DNA of 7,289 nt. It comes from an uncultured beta proteobacterium. Its GTDB lineage: Bacteria; Pseudomonadota; Gammaproteobacteria; Burkholderiales; Burkholderiaceae_B. Under the pieces are notes generated by a model, which saw only the letters and a list, made by a program, of their open reading frames with translations, was not told the DNA's origin and made no database searches. The translations under genes and the position numbers were made by a program. The stretch lies in the NCBI GenBank assembly GCA_903924715.1, contig CAIYCP010000039.1:1-7289 (forward strand), written 5' to 3'. Below are positions 6,603 through 7,289 of the stretch, one piece after another (positions within the stretch are counted from its first letter, which is position 1; the number at the start of each line of letters is the position of its first letter).

Positions 6603-6635
6603 TAAGGGCGGAGCCACGGTGTGGCGCCGCCCTTA
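6603..6635 (+). terminator. GC-rich hairpin after the ABC operon, possible terminator
   Basis: TAAGGGCGG (6603-6611) pairs perfectly with CCGCCCTTA (6627-6635). Inside it GCCAC (6613-6617) pairs with GTGGC (6621-6625) around GGT, leaving one mismatched base on each side (6612 and 6626). It begins 22 nt after the GldG-like stop. No T-run follows it on the plus strand; the six-T run (6598-6603) precedes and slightly overlaps it. It is therefore not a canonical intrinsic terminator and could instead protect the 3' end of the transcript. Confidence 0.5.
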
Positions 6636-6681
6636 TGCATTGAGACCTAAAATTGATTCCCGCTTTGTCTGTTCTAGTCTG

Positions 6682-6698
6682 ATATACAACGTGTATAT
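6682..6698. promoter_or_regulatory. 17-bp operator-like palindrome upstream of the CoA-transferase
   Basis: ATATACA (6682-6688) and TGTATAT (6692-6698) are perfect 7-bp arms around ACG, with two more matching bases beyond one mismatch on each side. It lies 33 bp before the CoA-transferase ATG and contains a -10-like TATATT (6694-6699 overlaps its right arm). Such sites are typical of small dimeric repressors of GntR or TetR type that control acyl-CoA catabolic genes. The regulator itself is not in the window, and its family is an inference. Confidence 0.45.
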
Positions 6699-6731
6699 TA
6701 GTAGCTCGGTAAAAAATAATAATAGACAAAG

Positions 6732-7289
6732 ATGATGAACACTTCAAAACGTGCACTGGCTGACTTGGTCGTGCTTGATCTTTCGCGCGTACTCGCTGGG
6801 CCGTGGTGTGCTCAGCTGATGTCTGATTTTGGCGCCGAAGTCATCAAGATTGAACGTTCCGGTGTAGGTGATGATTCCCGAGGTTGGGGTCCTCCGTTTG
6901 TGAAGCTGAGTGCGCAAGAACGGGTTGCCACCTATTTCTGTAGCGCAAATCGTGGCAAGAAGTCGATTGAGCTCGACATGACGAAGGCTGAAGATCGCGC
7001 TGAAATTTTAAAACTGGTTGTAACGGCCGATGTCTTTGTCGAAAATTTTAAAGCGGGCAGTTTGGTGCGTTATGGCTTGGATTTTGACGCATTGAGCAAG
7101 CTCAACCCTCGCCTTGTGTATTGCTCAATTACTGGCTACGGAACCTCGGGCCCCTATGCCGATCGACCAGGTTACGACGGTGTGATCCAGGGTGTCGGGG
7201 GCATCATGAGCGTGACGGGAGAGAAAGATGGTTTGCCTGGCGCGGGTCCTCAACGTGTGGGTGTAGCGCTGACCGATGTCATGACGGGC
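6732..7289 (+). CDS. CaiB/BaiF (class III) CoA-transferase, 3' end outside window
   Basis: The first 186 codons of a class III CoA-transferase, cytoplasmic enzymes that move CoA between carboxylic acids through an aspartyl-CoA thioester. The start shows LVVLDLSRVLAGPWCAQLMSD (12-32; seen as VLDLSRVLAGP) and FGAEVIKIE (33-41), the CoA-binding N-terminal signature. NRGKKSIELD (73-82), DVFVENFKAG (100-109), YGLDFDAL (114-121), NPRLVYCSITGYG (125-137) and GYDGVIQG (147-154) follow in the usual order. VGVALTDVMTG (176-186) carries the catalytic Asp at 182, four residues before the right edge. Family length is near 400 aa, so about half is missing. Two consecutive ATGs (6732, 6735) could start it, and no clear Shine-Dalgarno is seen; an AATAAT at 6718-6723 could be the -10 of a nearly leaderless transcript. 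The acyl donor and acceptor cannot be assigned from this half. Confidence 0.94.
   Translation, partial: MMNTSKRALADLVVLDLSRVLAGPWCAQLMSDFGAEVIKIERSGVGDDSRGWGPPFVKLSAQERVATYFCSANRGKKSIELDMTKAEDRAEILKLVVTADVFVENFKAGSLVRYGLDFDALSKLNPRLVYCSITGYGTSGPYADRPGYDGVIQGVGGIMSVTGEKDGLPGAGPQRVGVALTDVMTG

Overview
The window looks like a chromosomal piece of a betaproteobacterium, most likely of the order Burkholderiales and possibly Alcaligenaceae-like. This is inferred from two tandem Bug/TctC-type periplasmic receptors, a CaiB/BaiF CoA-transferase close by, and moderate GC by eye. No rRNA, tRNA, CRISPR array, insertion sequence or phage gene was seen.

Left part (1-2751, minus strand): a compact operon read right to left. 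It encodes Bug receptor 2 (2751-1795), Bug receptor 1 (1790-813) and a zinc-independent NADP-dependent MDR oxidoreductase (807 to beyond the left edge). The gaps are only 4 and 5 nt, so co-transcription and translational coupling are likely. The content suggests uptake or sensing of an organic acid coupled to reduction of an unsaturated carbonyl compound; no substrate can be read from the sequence.

Middle (2752-3140): a 389-bp divergent intergenic region. It is rich in inverted repeats, including a 12-pair hairpin followed by U-rich sequence, an AT-rich hairpin, and a 13-bp palindrome just upstream of the Bug operon.

Right-centre (3141-6580, plus strand): a three-gene operon with an ABC ATPase, an ABC-2 permease and a large GldG-type auxiliary protein. 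The first two genes overlap by 1 nt and the third follows by 9 nt. This is the GldAFG-like exporter layout found in many non-gliding proteobacteria, where its substrate is unknown. A GC-rich hairpin follows the operon.

Right end (6581-7289): a 151-bp gap holding that hairpin and a 17-bp ATATACA-N3-TGTATAT operator-like palindrome. It is followed by the first 186 codons of a class III (CaiB/BaiF) CoA-transferase, cut off by the right edge just after its catalytic Asp.

I did not find a clearly new system. The least explained items are the GldAFG-like transporter, the hairpins in the divergent region and the altered ligand loop of Bug receptor 2.
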